64,000 nt of DNA from Podospora pseudoanserina (taxonomy: Eukaryota > Ascomycota > Sordariomycetes > Sordariales > Podosporaceae): assembly GCF_035222485.1 (NCBI RefSeq), contig NW_026946672.1, positions 806,001 to 870,000 of the forward strand, in the 5' to 3' direction. The notes under the pieces are model-generated. The model searched no databases. It had not been told where the DNA came from and was given only the letters and a program-made list of their open reading frames with translations. A program made the position numbers and the translations under genes. Below are positions 1 through 12,300 of this stretch, piece by piece (the first letter of the stretch is position 1; each line of letters opens with the position of its first letter).

Positions 1-659
1 CTCAGCATGCTGCCTCACCAGCAACCTCTGACCACATGAACGGCTCTGTTCGGCCCTCGATGGCGCCAGTCAATGGTATGAAGGCACCTCCGCCTCCTCA
101 TCTGGCCCCGATTCATGGTTTGCCAGGACCTCGCCAAATGCAAATACCCGGAATCCATCAGCCCACGAACCATGCGAGACAGAATGTGACGCAGAGTCCC
201 GCCGCTTTCTACCCTACGCCATCGTTCCAGAATCATATTGAGCAGCTCGGCAAGTTGTCCCATCTCTTTTCTTTGTCCCCCCTTCGTCCTATAGAACTCT
301 GTCGTCCTAGGTTTTAATATTTGAATACAGAACAGGAATATGATGCTGCAGCCGACATGATGGATGAAGGTCAGGAGGGTCCTGACACGCCCAACGGCGG
401 CCCTGGACCCTACCCTGGTCAGCCCTACACTGGTGAGCCACAGTCCATGTCGCTATCATCGCCAGTCACGACGGGCCCCCCTGGGACCCAGGTCATTGCC
501 GGCCAGTCGCCGATCGACAGCCCTGCTCACACCCAGCAGTCGGCATATCCATCGATGACGCAGCTGCTCGACCCTAGTTATGACTTTGATCCCTTCGGAC
601 TCAGTGCCAGCATGGCTTTCCCCACTCAGTTTTCGTTTGACACCAGCAACATGCGGTAG
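1..659 (+). CDS. 3' end of a Pro/Gly/Gln-rich protein, possibly a transcription regulator (partial)
   Basis: Only the C-terminal part is present; the reading frame is already open at base 3 and ends at TAG 657-659. Two exons (1-249 and 331-659) are joined by an 81-nt intron whose donor is GCAAGT, a GC-AG intron. No GT donor nearby restores the frame, and the join gives a smooth HIEQLEQEYDAAADMM segment. The visible protein is low in complexity, rich in Pro, Gly, Ser, Gln and Met, and ends with a Phe/Asp-rich patch (SYDFDPFGLSASMAF) of the kind seen in activation domains. No DNA-binding or catalytic domain lies in the window. The idea of a transcription factor tail is inference from composition only. 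The family was not recognised. Confidence 0.6.
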
Positions 660-2859
660 TCGCGGACTCCTCAGGTGACGGTGGTACGTTGGAGAGAGTT
701 CACAGGTCATGGCTCAGCCCATGCCTCAAGACTCCGCTCTGGCGGTGTTCTCCTGTGGAGGACCAAGCTATCGCTGAGGAGGTATTTTTTATGGCTAAAG
801 TCGGTCAGAGAAGGAAAAAGAAGGAGATGGAAACTTTCAGATGGTTCGGACCAGTTCACATCGGCACAGGCCCAACAAGAGGCTATTACCGCAAAGCGCG
901 TTTTTTACGATACCCCGGAATCATTGCATTGAACAGCGGAACGACATTTTTCGAGACACCAGCCATTCATCCCGGTTCAGGAACACGATATCTGAGCCGC
1001 CGAATGACCGACGACGTGTTTGTTTTCTTTTCGGATTTTCTCATTATTGTTTCAAAAAGTATTACTGCCGGTTCTGGGTGCATTCGGTTTCAGAAAATCA
1101 CACATCAACATTATACTCGCATATTTCGGAGAAAAAAAATAACTATACCCAGGACGGCGGGCGGCACCATTTGTTTTTATCAGCACACCTGTTCGGCGTC
1201 GAATTTTTGAGGACGCCTGAATCTCTTTTTTCTGGTTCATGAAAAAAAAAAGTTTTGCTCTTTACGAGGTGCATATAGGAAGGGATATTGGTACGGATTA
1301 GGATATACGACATACGACATGGACGACATAACAGCTACTTAATGGGTCCGCGGCTTACTACGACAGTCGCGGTAGGAAAGAAGGACTGGGTGGTGGTCCG
1401 CGCGAGGAGAGGGAAGCATAGACTTGGGCTGCTCGTGAGGGAGCTTTCGGGGTGTGTCATACTCGTATGGCATATGTCGGGATTATCTTTCATAGTTGCC
1501 TCGAATCTGTGGCCCTTTTCACGGAGGGAAGGTATGGCTTGGGGATGAAGGCCCCGTGTCGTCCGTCGGTCCGTTTTTTTACAATTCACCTCACTCAACC
1601 CCTCTTCAGCATTTTCCTCTTGGCCATGTTTTATTCCATGTGTCATGTCGCTTCATGTGTGATGGTTTTTTTTTGGTTTCCACTCTTCTCTGTTTCTTGT
1701 TTCAGGTGTGACCTTTCTGATCACAAAAGCGAGTGTTTGTTCTTGATGGACTTTTACAAGCAAGCAGAACATAAGGGTCAAAAGTTCAGAGGGAGGCTGC
1801 CACACATCTTATGTATTTACAAACTTCTTCTCTCTTGCCACCGGATGGATGACACGGGGTTGGAGGTAGGTCCCTCAACTCTCCTCGTTTTGAATCCGTT
1901 TCATTCCTATCCCACCAACTTGGGCTCTTTAGTAAAGGGTGCAGGCTGGGTACATAGCCAGAGTAAGATATATAATGATGAAAAGAAGTTAGCACAAGTT
2001 TTGTCAGGACTCAATGCTCGAGTCTGTTGTTGATCTCAGACATGTCTTGTTACAGAGAGTATTTATTCACTCAGATACGAAGCTGAAGGCAACTAAGAAC
2101 GCGGTATGTCTATGAGAAAGCTTCTAGCTGCAGTATTATTGAGCTCATGCCACCAGACCAGTGGCTGGAGACAGGAAGTCAAACTCAAAATCTGCAACGG
2201 AACTATTACAACGAGATTGAAGCTCAACGCCACAAGCCACCAGACTGGAGCAGAGCAGTGGTTGGGCGGACATGTTTCTTTATGCGAACGGGGCGGGTTC
2301 CCTTTGTGATGATTTCCTGCGGGGATCACAACGGTTGCAGCGAGCAGCCAGCACCTGGCGGCAGCAACAGAAAGCAGCGCTGCCCTGCCCGGGCGCTGGG
2401 CGCGCAGTCTGCTGCAGAGCAAAGGCCAGGAAAAAGGAGCGGAACGGGAAGCCCTAACCGCAATAAACGAAAAGCGCACTGAATTTTCCAAAAAGGAAAA
2501 ACACTCAGAGTGTGCGGCGGGCCACCCGGCGGTCCGTGCGGCAGCTCCCCCTCCTGCCTGGTGGGCATTTGGTGGGCTTTTGAGCACCAAAATCTTTCAC
2601 CAGCCCGACAGCCCACCTACCGACCACCCCCCAGTTGTTTTTGTAACGAAACGACGGGTCCCATTTGCCGTGGAAAAGCACCGCAACAATCCGGCGCAGT
2701 TGAAAACAGGGCATGTCCTGCTAGGCGCTTGCCTCTCTACTACACCTCCGAGGAATTTTTCTCACCACCAAACCTCTGCCCCCTCTTCCTCCGCTACGGA
2801 GCCTTTTGGTCGGACCATATCACAACGCCTTGAGTAGGCGATAAAACCTCGGCGGCAAG
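660..2859. other. Intergenic: 3' UTR of the first gene and promoter/5' UTR of the Stm1-like gene
   Basis: Open frames here are short, overlap in all frames and show no recognisable domain. There is an A10 run near 1242. The last 150 bases are pyrimidine-rich, as expected for a 5' leader. No tRNA-like or repeat structure was seen. Confidence 0.6.
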
Positions 2860-4308
2860 ATGTCGGTCGCCTCTAAGGTGAGTCGAGAATACCTTCCCTC
2901 CTCCTGTCGCCGTCTATTCCGGTTCTTTTCCTTGCCGCGAGAGCCTGCAATCGCTGGTGGTTGGAGGTCACCTCGAGTCACATTGTTGTCCCTTCTCCTC
3001 CCCCGCTCATGGAGGGGGACAGAAGACGTCGCCCACTTATTATGTCGAATTGAGATTGCTGACTCGTTGGGCTTCAAACAGAACCTTTTCGCCATTCTCG
3101 GTTGGTCTCCCTTGCTATACCTCTCTCCTTCCCCGCGAGTTCTCGCCACCCGAAACGAACCTCGAGCACCTTGGCCCTTCGGAGCCCTTGGGAACGGATG
3201 GGATGAGCTTCGAGCTTCGAGCTTGAGCTTGAGCAGGGACTTTTTTTTTTTTTGTTTTTTTTTTTTTTTTGGTTTGGCAGACGATGGGCAGTGACTGACA
3301 GGCTGTCAACGATATAGGCAATGACGAGGAGCCTCCTATCCCTCCTCCCGTCAAGACTGTTGAAAAGACATCGACACACACTGCCAAGCGCAACACCGAT
3401 GGCGTAGCTCCCTCCAAGGGCCCTGCCCCCGCTGGTGGCAACCGCCGCAACGCCGCTACTGGCAACGAGGCTGGTGTGTAGCTGTTCCGATGTCTTCAGA
3501 TATTGGCCTTTTATTGACCTTGTTTCCAACAGCTTTCCGGGACCGTAACGCCGGCCGCGATTCCAACCGCGGTAAGCCCACCGATGAGGTCCGTGGCGGA
3601 CGTCGTGGTGGCTTCCGTGGCAAGCGCCCCGAGGGTGATCGTCACCCCCACAAGGCCGCTCCTCAGTATGTTTTGGCTCGGCCCCCGGCACTCAGATACG
3701 GGACATGATACTAACAGGTTTCTAGTGGTGGCTCCGCTAAGACCGCTGAGCAGGCTTGGGGCGGTGAGGATGGTGAGAAGGCCCTCAACGACGAGAAGGC
3801 TGGCGAGGCCGATGCCACCGTCGAGAAGAAGGAGGATGAGGCCGCTGCCCCCGCTGAGGAGCAGGAGCCCGAGCCCGTCGTGAAGACCCTCGAGGACTAC
3901 TACAAGGAGAAGCCCAAGTTCGAGGCTCTCAAGCCCCGTGAGGTCAAGGCCGAGAAGCCCGAGGGCATGGTCGTCGCCAAGAAGACCGACGAGGACTACG
4001 TCGCCGCCAGCGGTGGCAAGAAGGAGCGCACTCGTGAGCGCAAGCAGAAGCAGTTCGTCGAGATTGAGAACCGCTATGTCGAACCCGAGCGCACCGGTGG
4101 CCGTGGCGGCCGTGGTGGTGCCCGTGATGGCGCTCCCCGTGGCGGTGCTCGCGGTGGTCGTGGTGATGGTCCCCGTGGTGGTGCCCGTGGCCGTGGTGGC
4201 CCCCGTGGCGGCGCTGCTCCCCGCGGTGCTCCTCGTGGCGGTGCCTCTCAGGCTGCTCCCGTTTCCATTAACGATGAGAACGCTTTCCCCAGCCTCGGCG
4301 GCAACTAA
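2860..4308 (+). CDS. Stm1/HABP4 (PAI-RBP1)-like ribosome- and mRNA-binding protein
   Basis: Five exons: 2860-2877, 3082-3100, 3318-3473, 3533-3665 and 3726-4308, coding for 302 residues. The start reads MSVASKNLFAILGNDEE, the conserved N-terminal signature of the Stm1 family. It is only continuous if a 19-nt microexon (NLFAIL) is included. The middle carries the HABP4-type segment (AAFRDRNAGRDSNRGK, then a KTAEQAWGG stretch). An acidic region and the VKTLEDYYKEK motif follow, then a C-terminal RGG-rich tail (about residues 245-290). Family members bind idle 80S ribosomes and mRNA, and Stm1 was also linked to telomeres. The intron before exon 3 (3101-3317) contains a very long T tract. The RGG tail suggests RNA binding and arginine methylation (inference). 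Confidence 0.9.
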
Positions 4309-5359
4309 AATGCTTCCTCATCTCGGAAATCATCTATCCTTGATGTTAAGATCAGACACGTCGGTTTTGATCTTATGACTCCATTTTCTCTGGTCCGCAC
4401 TACGAAATACATCACCACATAACGGCAATCTGGACGGGGCGGTTACTCAACTGAATGGGAAAAGGGGGTGGGGCACTGTTTGATGGCGGTTTTTGTAGGC
4501 TTTGGTTGCGTTTGATGTTTTTCTTTCGGCGCAACCGGGTCCCCTCCAGGTTGCGGAAAGAGAAAAAAAAGGGCTAGCAAAAGTGTCTAAAACGATTTTA
4601 TTTTCCCTCTTCTTCACATGATCATTATCATCATAGTGTCTCGTTGCTTTGCTCTTCTGCTTGATAGTGTCCTCTATACGTATCTCGGTCGGTTGTCGTG
4701 TGTATCCTGGGAGGTTGGGCGTGGAGGTGAGGGCTAGTTGGATATATGTAGTCTGCTTGGGTGTATACTGGTAGAAGTTGAGGGTGAAATGAACGTTGGA
4801 GTTGGGCTGTGTTGGATGCAGGATTTTTCTGCTTGTTCTATGATGCAACGTGATGAGATGAACGGGTACTGTTGGTCATCTCTGCGAAGATGAGTTCAGT
4901 CTGTTGGTTCAGTTCAGAGGCCGTAGCCTTCTCCCTCGCAAGAGCTCGCCAGCACTCTTTTGGTCTTGTTGTCTTTGACCTGGTCCCAATACAGACAGAA
5001 CGAACGGCTTGAGCTGCATATTCCAATACCTGTAACGCAGTTACAACCAATTGTGAAGTGAGACGGGGGTGGTAGTTCATTACAGCTTACCAAACTATCC
5101 TCGGGTCATTGCTCACAATCTCACAATATGTTTGGGTACGGAAGTCTTGTCATCATCAAGAGCTGAGATAACAGTCCCATGAACCTATATTCAATGCCCA
5201 AGTTTCAACCCTCAAGACCCCAACTCCTAAACCATGCTTTCCTCTTGTAACCAGCAAATCGTCACAGCCCAACCAACTTGGTTAAAACAACCGATACACA
5301 CCCCAACCCACCCACCACCTCTTTGCAACCTCCTCTCCATCTATCTTGACAAACAGCGG
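4309..5359. other. Intergenic between convergent genes
   Basis: It holds the 3' UTRs of the Stm1-like gene (+) and the MFS gene (-). There is a run of eight A around 4564. No coding potential or RNA gene was seen. Confidence 0.6.
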
Positions 5360-7288
5360 CTAATCCAACATGACCCTTCTACTCCTCCTCCTCTTCCACC
5401 CCCTCCCAACATCAACCCCCACCGCCGCCACCAACAACAAAGCATTAAACCCCCCCATCAGATAAAACGGCGCCCCCTCCCACCAAGCATCAAACAACCA
5501 CCCCCCCAGCTTCGTCAACAGCAATATCGCCAACCCCCCGCACCAGCTATACACCCCCGCCACCGACCCCCTTCAGCCTAACCCTCGACACCGTATCCTC
5601 CGGCACGACATCCTCATTTTCCAAAAGCGGCGCCGTGTCCCCCTCCCAATCGGCACTTTCGATAAGCGTCTCCCCCCCATCACTCCCCGGCACAGCCAAA
5701 ACATTAACAATATCCGTCTTCAACACCCCCTTCCCCAACGAGCCAAGCGAACAAACAATCGCGCCAATCTGGCTTATTCCCATCAGGGCCACAAGCAGAA
5801 AAACAACCGGTTTCCCACCGCGGGAGTCGACATCTTTAAACTCCGGGCTCGCAAGAGACGGGAAGATCATGTACCCTATTATACCGAACAAGGTAGCAAT
5901 GACAATAGGCCAGTTGACCCTATGGTGGGGTTTATGACTGAGATACCCAAAGAGAGGGGCGCAAATCAAACCCATCAGCTGGGCGACTCCGGTTAGGATG
6001 GCAGAGAGGATGTACGCCTGGCGGCACTCTTTTTTCAGTTCCGGGGAGGGATCGTTGGGGGAGCCCTGGCAGTAGCCGTGGCGCATGAAGAAGGCGTTGA
6101 TGTAGAGGGGGATGAAGAGGGATATGGCGACGGTGGAGGCGCGGGCGACGAAGCCGCCTAGGTAGCCTAGGCATATGTCGCTGTCGCCGAGGGCGAGGAG
6201 GATGGAGTCTCTGAGGAGGTGGTGGTAGGGGATTGCTTTCTGGGGTTGGGTTAGCGATGGGCATAAGAACAGGGAGAAAAGGGGGGGGGAGAGTTCATAC
6301 GCTTCGGGGGTGGGCTGAGGCAGCGCCTTGGGGGGTTGAGCCCCGGAGACCAAACAACATTCGCCAGCCCTTGCCTTCTTCACCTTTGATCTTGCGCAGA
6401 CCAAAGAAGACAAAGATGGCGACCAGAAAGGAGACCACGCCAACGGTATAGTAGCTATATTGGACGGCCAGGCCGGTGGTGACGCCCTCGATTTTGCCAA
6501 ACCGAGCGGGGAGTGGGAGGAACAAACTGAGGGCTACCAGGGCACCGCAGCCGGTGAACAGCCCAACGAAGCCGGCGAGCGCTGATGGCTTTCCTTGTTT
6601 CTTTCCCTCGTCTCCTTCCACCGCGGTGTCTTCTGTCGAGGAGGCATAGTTGGAGCTGGTATTGCGAAACGTCTCAGGAGTGATAGTCACTTCCGAATCG
6701 ACAGACAACGCAACGCTTGTTCTCGCTCTCCCTCTTGTGGAGGGTTTGCGCACATTCTCAGCCACGGGACCAGTCTCATCGGTCAAGGAGGGAAGAATAG
6801 CAGTAACCATGGTAGCCCTGTATAGCTCACACGTCAGCACACCATATTTCCTACCTAGAACCAAGCCTCCCAAGGAACACCACTTACGCAGCCGTCGCCC
6901 CGACAGCAAAGAATATCCTCGCCAACAACAACTGAGGATACACATTGCGCGCCTGCACAAACAGGAACAGCGCAAGACCAATGACAGCATACCCAGCAAC
7001 AGCTACATATCTCACACCAGCTCTATCCGACACCAACCCCCAAATCGGGCAAGCCACCAGCGCGACGAGCTCATCGACAAACCCCAACGTCCCTACGATA
7101 TCCCCCACTCCTTCCTTCACGCCTATCAAATCGGTAATCACAAAGGACAAGCTGCTGTTGAGGAAGACGAGGAACGAGATGCTGAAGAGGGATATCCCGA
7201 GGAGGTACGTCAGTGCCTGCAGCGGCGTCGTCGAGCTCGAGAAGGGCAGGCGCTGGAGGATGCGCTGGGGTATTGTGCTGAGCGTCAT
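5360..7288 (-). CDS. Major facilitator superfamily transporter, YCR023c-like, with an apparent frame break
   Basis: Three exons on the minus strand: 7288-6888, 6817-6301 and 6239-5360. The first two introns have normal GTAAGT/GTATGA donors. The protein (about 598 residues if continuous) opens with transmembrane helix 1 (YLLGISLFSISFLVF). It carries an MFS loop (WGLVSDRAGVRYVAV), a central hydrophilic loop and the second helix bundle (ARASTVAISLFIPLYINAF). Near 5567-5571 the frame is interrupted: a run of five G on the coding strand should be four for RLKG to continue into SVAGVYSWCGG and the last two helices. Without that correction the C-terminus would end in a short GVGGGGV tail. The conserved downstream frame makes a sequence error likely, but a real pseudogene is possible. 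Substrate is unknown. Confidence 0.82.
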
Positions 7289-8069
7289 TGTGTGTGTGTG
7301 TGTGGTAGGGTGATATAACCCCGTTGAGGTTATATCGATGGTCGGCGGGCCAAAAAGGTAGTGTATAGGGCAAGAGTAACTGGACTACTCTAGACCATGA
7401 TGGGATGTATGTTTGTGTTTGTTTCCGTCGCCAATGCTTTTTCTCAATTCTTTTTTTTTTCTTTCTCCAGTATAGCCGGCCTTAACAACCCTTCCTGCTT
7501 AAGCTCTGACTAAAAAACAGAATGCTGGGCCAACCAAATGGCAACAGAAAACTATGATTCAATGGCTTTTGGAAACCAAGGTTGCAAGTCTGATCAATGA
7601 TGAAGCTGGGCGAGGGCAAGTTCCGAGTGAAACCGCGCATCCCTGGCTTGTCGTTAAGCCGCGGGCGGGCGATCCAGACCCCGCAATCTGAGTCTGGCCC
7701 CCCCCCCAGCCCACTGCTAACCGCTATCGTCGGGGTTGTCTCCACCGACGTCGGAGGCTGTTTTTCAGGGACCGACTGTTTCCACCTTATCTTTTTTTGT
7801 GGAAGAGCCCAGAGCGAGAGTGACTGGAATTGGGCTTCGTTGAAAGTGTTTGGCTGTTGAGAAGAAGAGGGTATCACACCGCTTCCCTTCACTTTGCGCC
7901 TTGTTTTTACTTGAAAGTCCTCTTTCCTATAGGGCTGGATATTATCTCTACGTTGAGGGGTTTGGCTATTCTTTGAAGTGGTTGTTGATATCACCTCCGC
8001 TACGGCTTAAACGCGGTGTTGATACCCCTTGTCTTCTCACGGTTACGAAAAGAGTCACACATACACACA
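7289..8069. promoter_or_regulatory. Divergent promoter region of the MFS gene and FSF1
   Basis: The 781 bases separate two divergently transcribed genes. A (GT)n stretch sits just upstream of the MFS start (about 7291-7302), and a T9 tract lies near 7452. No specific operator was identified. Confidence 0.5.
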
Positions 8070-9304
8070 ATGTCTTCGTCTCTGCCAGGCGTCCGGCCAC
8101 TTCCCGACTCTCAGTATGATCTTAGCACCTACTGGGGCCGTGTGAGGCATACTGCGAGCATTACAGATCCGAGGTGAGAGCAAACTGACAACCTGTCTTA
8201 TAACCATAGCCTACCAGGTCGATGAGTGAGGTGTGAGTGAGTAGGGGACTTGTACCCGCCGGCCCATCCCACATCACCAACCTGCCTTGCTTTTTATGTC
8301 GTGTCAGCATATACTAACCTGCGACCGTCAATAGGACCCTCCTCGTAGGCAGTGCCGGTCTTACAGATGCCAAAAACCTCCTCATCGCCTACAAGAATGG
8401 GCAAATTCCACACATGACCCCCGACCTCTGGAAGGCCAAGAAGATTGTCGACTCGACTCTGCACCCAGACACAGGCGAGGCGGTCTTCCTCCCCTTCCGC
8501 ATGTCATGCTTTGTCCTCTCCAACTTGGTGGTGACAGCGGGCATGTTGACCCCTGGCCTTGGTGTAAGCCCTGTACCTCCCCCCCTTTCCGGTCACATAC
8601 TCACCTCCATACAGAACCGCGGCACCATCGCCTGGCAAGTAGCCAACCAGTCCCTCAACGTAGCAATCAACTACTCCAACTCCAACAAATCCTCCCCCTT
8701 ATCCTGGTCCAAAATCGCCCAATCCTACTTCCTCGCCGTCGGCGCCTCCTGCTCCGTAGCCGTAGGCCTCAACTCCCTCGTCCCCCGTCTGAAATCCATC
8801 ACCCCTTCCACCCGCCTCATCCTCGGCCGCCTCGTCCCCTTCGCCGCCGTGGCCTCGGCCGGTGCCCTCAACGTCTTCCTCATGCGTGGGGAGGAGATCC
8901 GCACCGGCATCGACGTCTTCCCTGTCCTGTCTCAAAAGGCCAGGGAGGCGTTTGCTGCCCAGGGCAAGTCCCCCTCCGAGGTGGAGAGTCTGGGCAAGAG
9001 CCAAAAGGCGGCGACATTGGCGGTGGGGGAGACGGCGGTGAGCAGGGTGCTGAATTCGTCCCCGATCATGGTCATCCCAGCGCTGGCGCTGGTGAGGTTC
9101 CAGAGGACGGAGTGGCTGAGGAAGAACCCTAGGTGGACGACGCCGTTGAATTTGGGGTTGATCTTGGTGACGTCGTATGCGGTTTTGCCGTTGGCGCTGG
9201 CGGCGTTCCCGCAGAGGCAGAAGGTTAGGGCGGATAGTTTGGAGGAGAGGTTTCATGGACGGGGTGGGGAGGGGGGGTTGGTGGAGTTCAATAGGGGTAT
9301 TTGA
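8070..9304 (+). CDS. FSF1: Sideroflexin, mitochondrial serine/amino-acid carrier
   Basis: Three exons: 8070-8173, 8335-8563 and 8615-9304, coding for 340 residues, the usual sideroflexin size. The N-terminus has the family start (LPDSQYDLSTYWGRVRHTA). The conserved HPDTGE motif, here STLHPDTGEAVFLPFRMS, follows around residue 90. Four to five hydrophobic segments come next, and the tail ends in EFNRGI, typical of fungal Fsf1. Sideroflexins sit in the inner mitochondrial membrane; human SFXN1 imports serine for one-carbon metabolism. The second intron (8564-8614) is 51 nt, a multiple of three and free of stops, so a simple ORF call keeps it as 17 extra residues. The family match argues that it is removed. 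Confidence 0.95.
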
Positions 9305-12300
9305 GGAGATATAAGGAAATAAACGAATGGTTCAAGATGCATGGTGTTTTGGAGGCCTTAAGGGTGAAGGGTTTAAAAAAGAAGGTTTGCCTGGGCGTGA
9401 GAGCGTTGCCAGTTGTCGGTGTTAGCTTGTAGTCTAATTCCCCTTCTCCAAGATCCAGAATCCGGGCAGAGGGTTCGGTTTTCCAGCAAGTCCTTCTCCA
9501 ACCAACACTCAAACTTTATCCAACCAGGTCCAACACTTCGGATTCCCCGAGTCCACTGGGACATGAGCATCTCAAACATTGTCTTGCGTAAAGACACTCA
9601 CCAACTGAAGATACCCTACCCAAGACTCCCGTCTCAGTGAACAACATGAGATCCGTTCACAAAACAAGGGGTGTAATCTGATGCAAGTCCCACTTTCGTC
9701 ACGGTGACTTGAACCCAGTATGTGGAGCCTGTGAAACAGTTGTTGTTGTTGTTACTGTTGTGGTGCGTGAACTGTTGCACGGCAGATGGTGAGTGAAACC
9801 ACACTTGTGTAAATTTCAAAGCCCCAGACCTTCAAAAAACACATCCATAGGCCTTGAACTATCTTCAACACGCCTTCAAGAACAGATATTTGTGAGAATA
9901 GACGAAACAGGCGGGAAAATACAAGTTGAATTTTCACGCTGAGAATGAGGCGTTGTGAGAGAGGCTCTCCAGGCAGGCAGCCTAACCCCACATATCTTAG
10001 CTCATATCTACGCTTGCCTGTTATTGATCATGTGAAGGAGTGTGAATGCTCCTTTTTTTCGCAGGCAAGTCTTGGGGATCAAAGATAAACATCACTGGAC
10101 TGTTTCGGATGAGGAGGGATCGGTGCCCATTTTCACTTGATCTGCTTGTCAGACCATTAGATTTGGAGGGTTTGTGAGATGAGACCACAGACTGATGTCT
10201 TGAAAGCAAATTGAGAGGAAAGTGAGCATGTCAATCATTTCGTTACGAAATATGGATTTGATGAAGGTTTTATGCAAACTTTGCTGTGCCATGGTTGATT
10301 TGGGGGCTGTGGTGATGGTGTACTGGGTTGGATACCAAGCATAAGTTGGGTTAGGGTAGTTTATGAGCCCTTGATTTATCCATCATCACCCCGTGTTTGT
10401 GAATGATATGAAGGCAAAGTATTACACCGTAGTAAGATGTCCCTCACCTAGGTAGCCAACCTTTACCCCACCACTTGCTTTGAGCAGATTTTGTTGATGT
10501 TATTGTTTTAGTCCGAGCGGAGGACGGTCTTTCATGATGGATGGGTGGTCACACCCCCACTAACCCTACAGCGGTAAAAGACCGTTGCCACCTGCCCGTC
10601 TGGATTCGTTTCCTTTTTTTCTCCAACAAGGCTCTCCTTCTGCAGATAAGGATGAAGTCATCCTGCAATGCAGCAGCCACAACCCCAAAAAGTGAAGAAG
10701 AAGAGAGGATTGCAACAGGCGCGGGGACGTCCTGGTGGTGCTTGCTTGCCAGTTGTTGGTCCACTGACGAAAGAGAGGGGTCATCTTCTTTGGACTTTGG
10801 CCACTGCGGGGCAGCCACGGCAACCAGCCAGCGACCACCCCCCCACACACACCACACCATCCCATCACAAAGTGTAGCGGGATCTCGTGGACCCTTGATA
10901 TTGTCCAAGGCGATCCTTGGAGTTGCGAAAAGAACCGGGCCTAGACAAGGCTTGAAGGGTAAAAGAGAGAGTAACGGGGAATTTTGAAATCTGTAAGCTA
11001 ATTCGGTTGTTCTCACAGTCTCGTCATGAATATCACGACAAGAAAAGCCAAGAACCGGCTGGTTGCCTTCGCTGACAGCCGGACATCGGGTCACAGCGTA
11101 GATCCATCTGGGCCTGGCGTGTGTGCTTACCGTCCTGTATTAGCAAAAGTTGCACGAAGAACCACCATTGCCCATTGGAAGGAAAAGAAGTTGGTTGTGG
11201 TTGGGGGTGGTTTGATTGCGTTTCCCCGACAAAACCCGCCTGCTCGTTGCAGTGTGTGCACACATATAGGATCGCGCTAAATACCGATGAGGAGAGATCC
11301 CGGGGTTCTACATGTGCATGGAGGGGGACGATGGAGGGGGTGATGTGATCTTTTTGGCCCGTCCCACCTTTATAAGTTTCTTGTTAATGTGGGAGCCAAA
11401 CTGTTGATCACCACTTGGCCCTTTTCCCCCTTCTTGGATGCTGGTTTCCAGTGTGAGAAAGGCACAGCATACACTTATTCATTGCTGAGAAAAAAGGAGG
11501 AAGCTGGGCGGTCAGGTTTGGTGCGAGACGGACTCGGTAGCACTGCAGGGCTCCTCCTCCGCCATCAAGCGCGCACCGAGGCTTCCGTTTTCCACAACCG
11601 CCAGGCAAAGAGCACGCTCCCGTGCCGCTCGCGAAGCTGCAAGGCGCAACCATACCCTTCGGCTTGGGATGGAATGCTGCGCTGAGTTACGCGATAGCCA
11701 GAGAGAACAGCTTGCAAGACGACAGTCAGGGCTAGCTTCTTCCATACAGAGACTTGTGTAAATTCAAATGGAAAATCAGAAAGCCACCCAAGGAAGACCT
11801 GACGATACCCCCGTCTTATACATTTCTCTTTCATTATTGGCGGGGCTGGCTGCCGTAGGACAGGGTTGCTGGCACTGTGGAAGGCTGTAATAAATCGCCG
11901 AAGGTGCCCCTAAGCAGGCGCGTCTCCATAAAGAAGGTTGTTATTGTCCATGTTCGATCCCGCTCTGGGGGCTGCCTCTTGGGAGCTGAGGTGAATCAAC
12001 ACCACACCAGGTGGGAAATGGAAGTCTGTCACCCTGCCGCGTGGTTGATGACTCGGAAATCAGGTCCACGACTGTGGAACAGAGTGGAGAAAGATCAGAG
12101 ACCCAGAGTCTCATCAACACCAACCAATCCTTCGATATATATGCAGCTGCCTTGAACGTAAGAAATGCTTCAACATGAACGAAGTAGGCCGATTGCAAAA
12201 GGCACAGACCACGCCCCCAGACCACGGCCGATACCCATCCGTTGATCCTGGGAGGATGATGTAAAGGTCCAGCTCGTTTTCTCTTGTTGTCTTCTTATTC

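Noticed and set aside
3074-3691. Minus-strand open frame with poly-Lys
   Set aside because: It is antisense to the Stm1-like gene, and the poly-Lys is the intron T tract.
11940-11965. GTTCGATCCC, a tRNA B-box-like word
   Set aside because: No A box, acceptor stem or anticodon arm fits around it.
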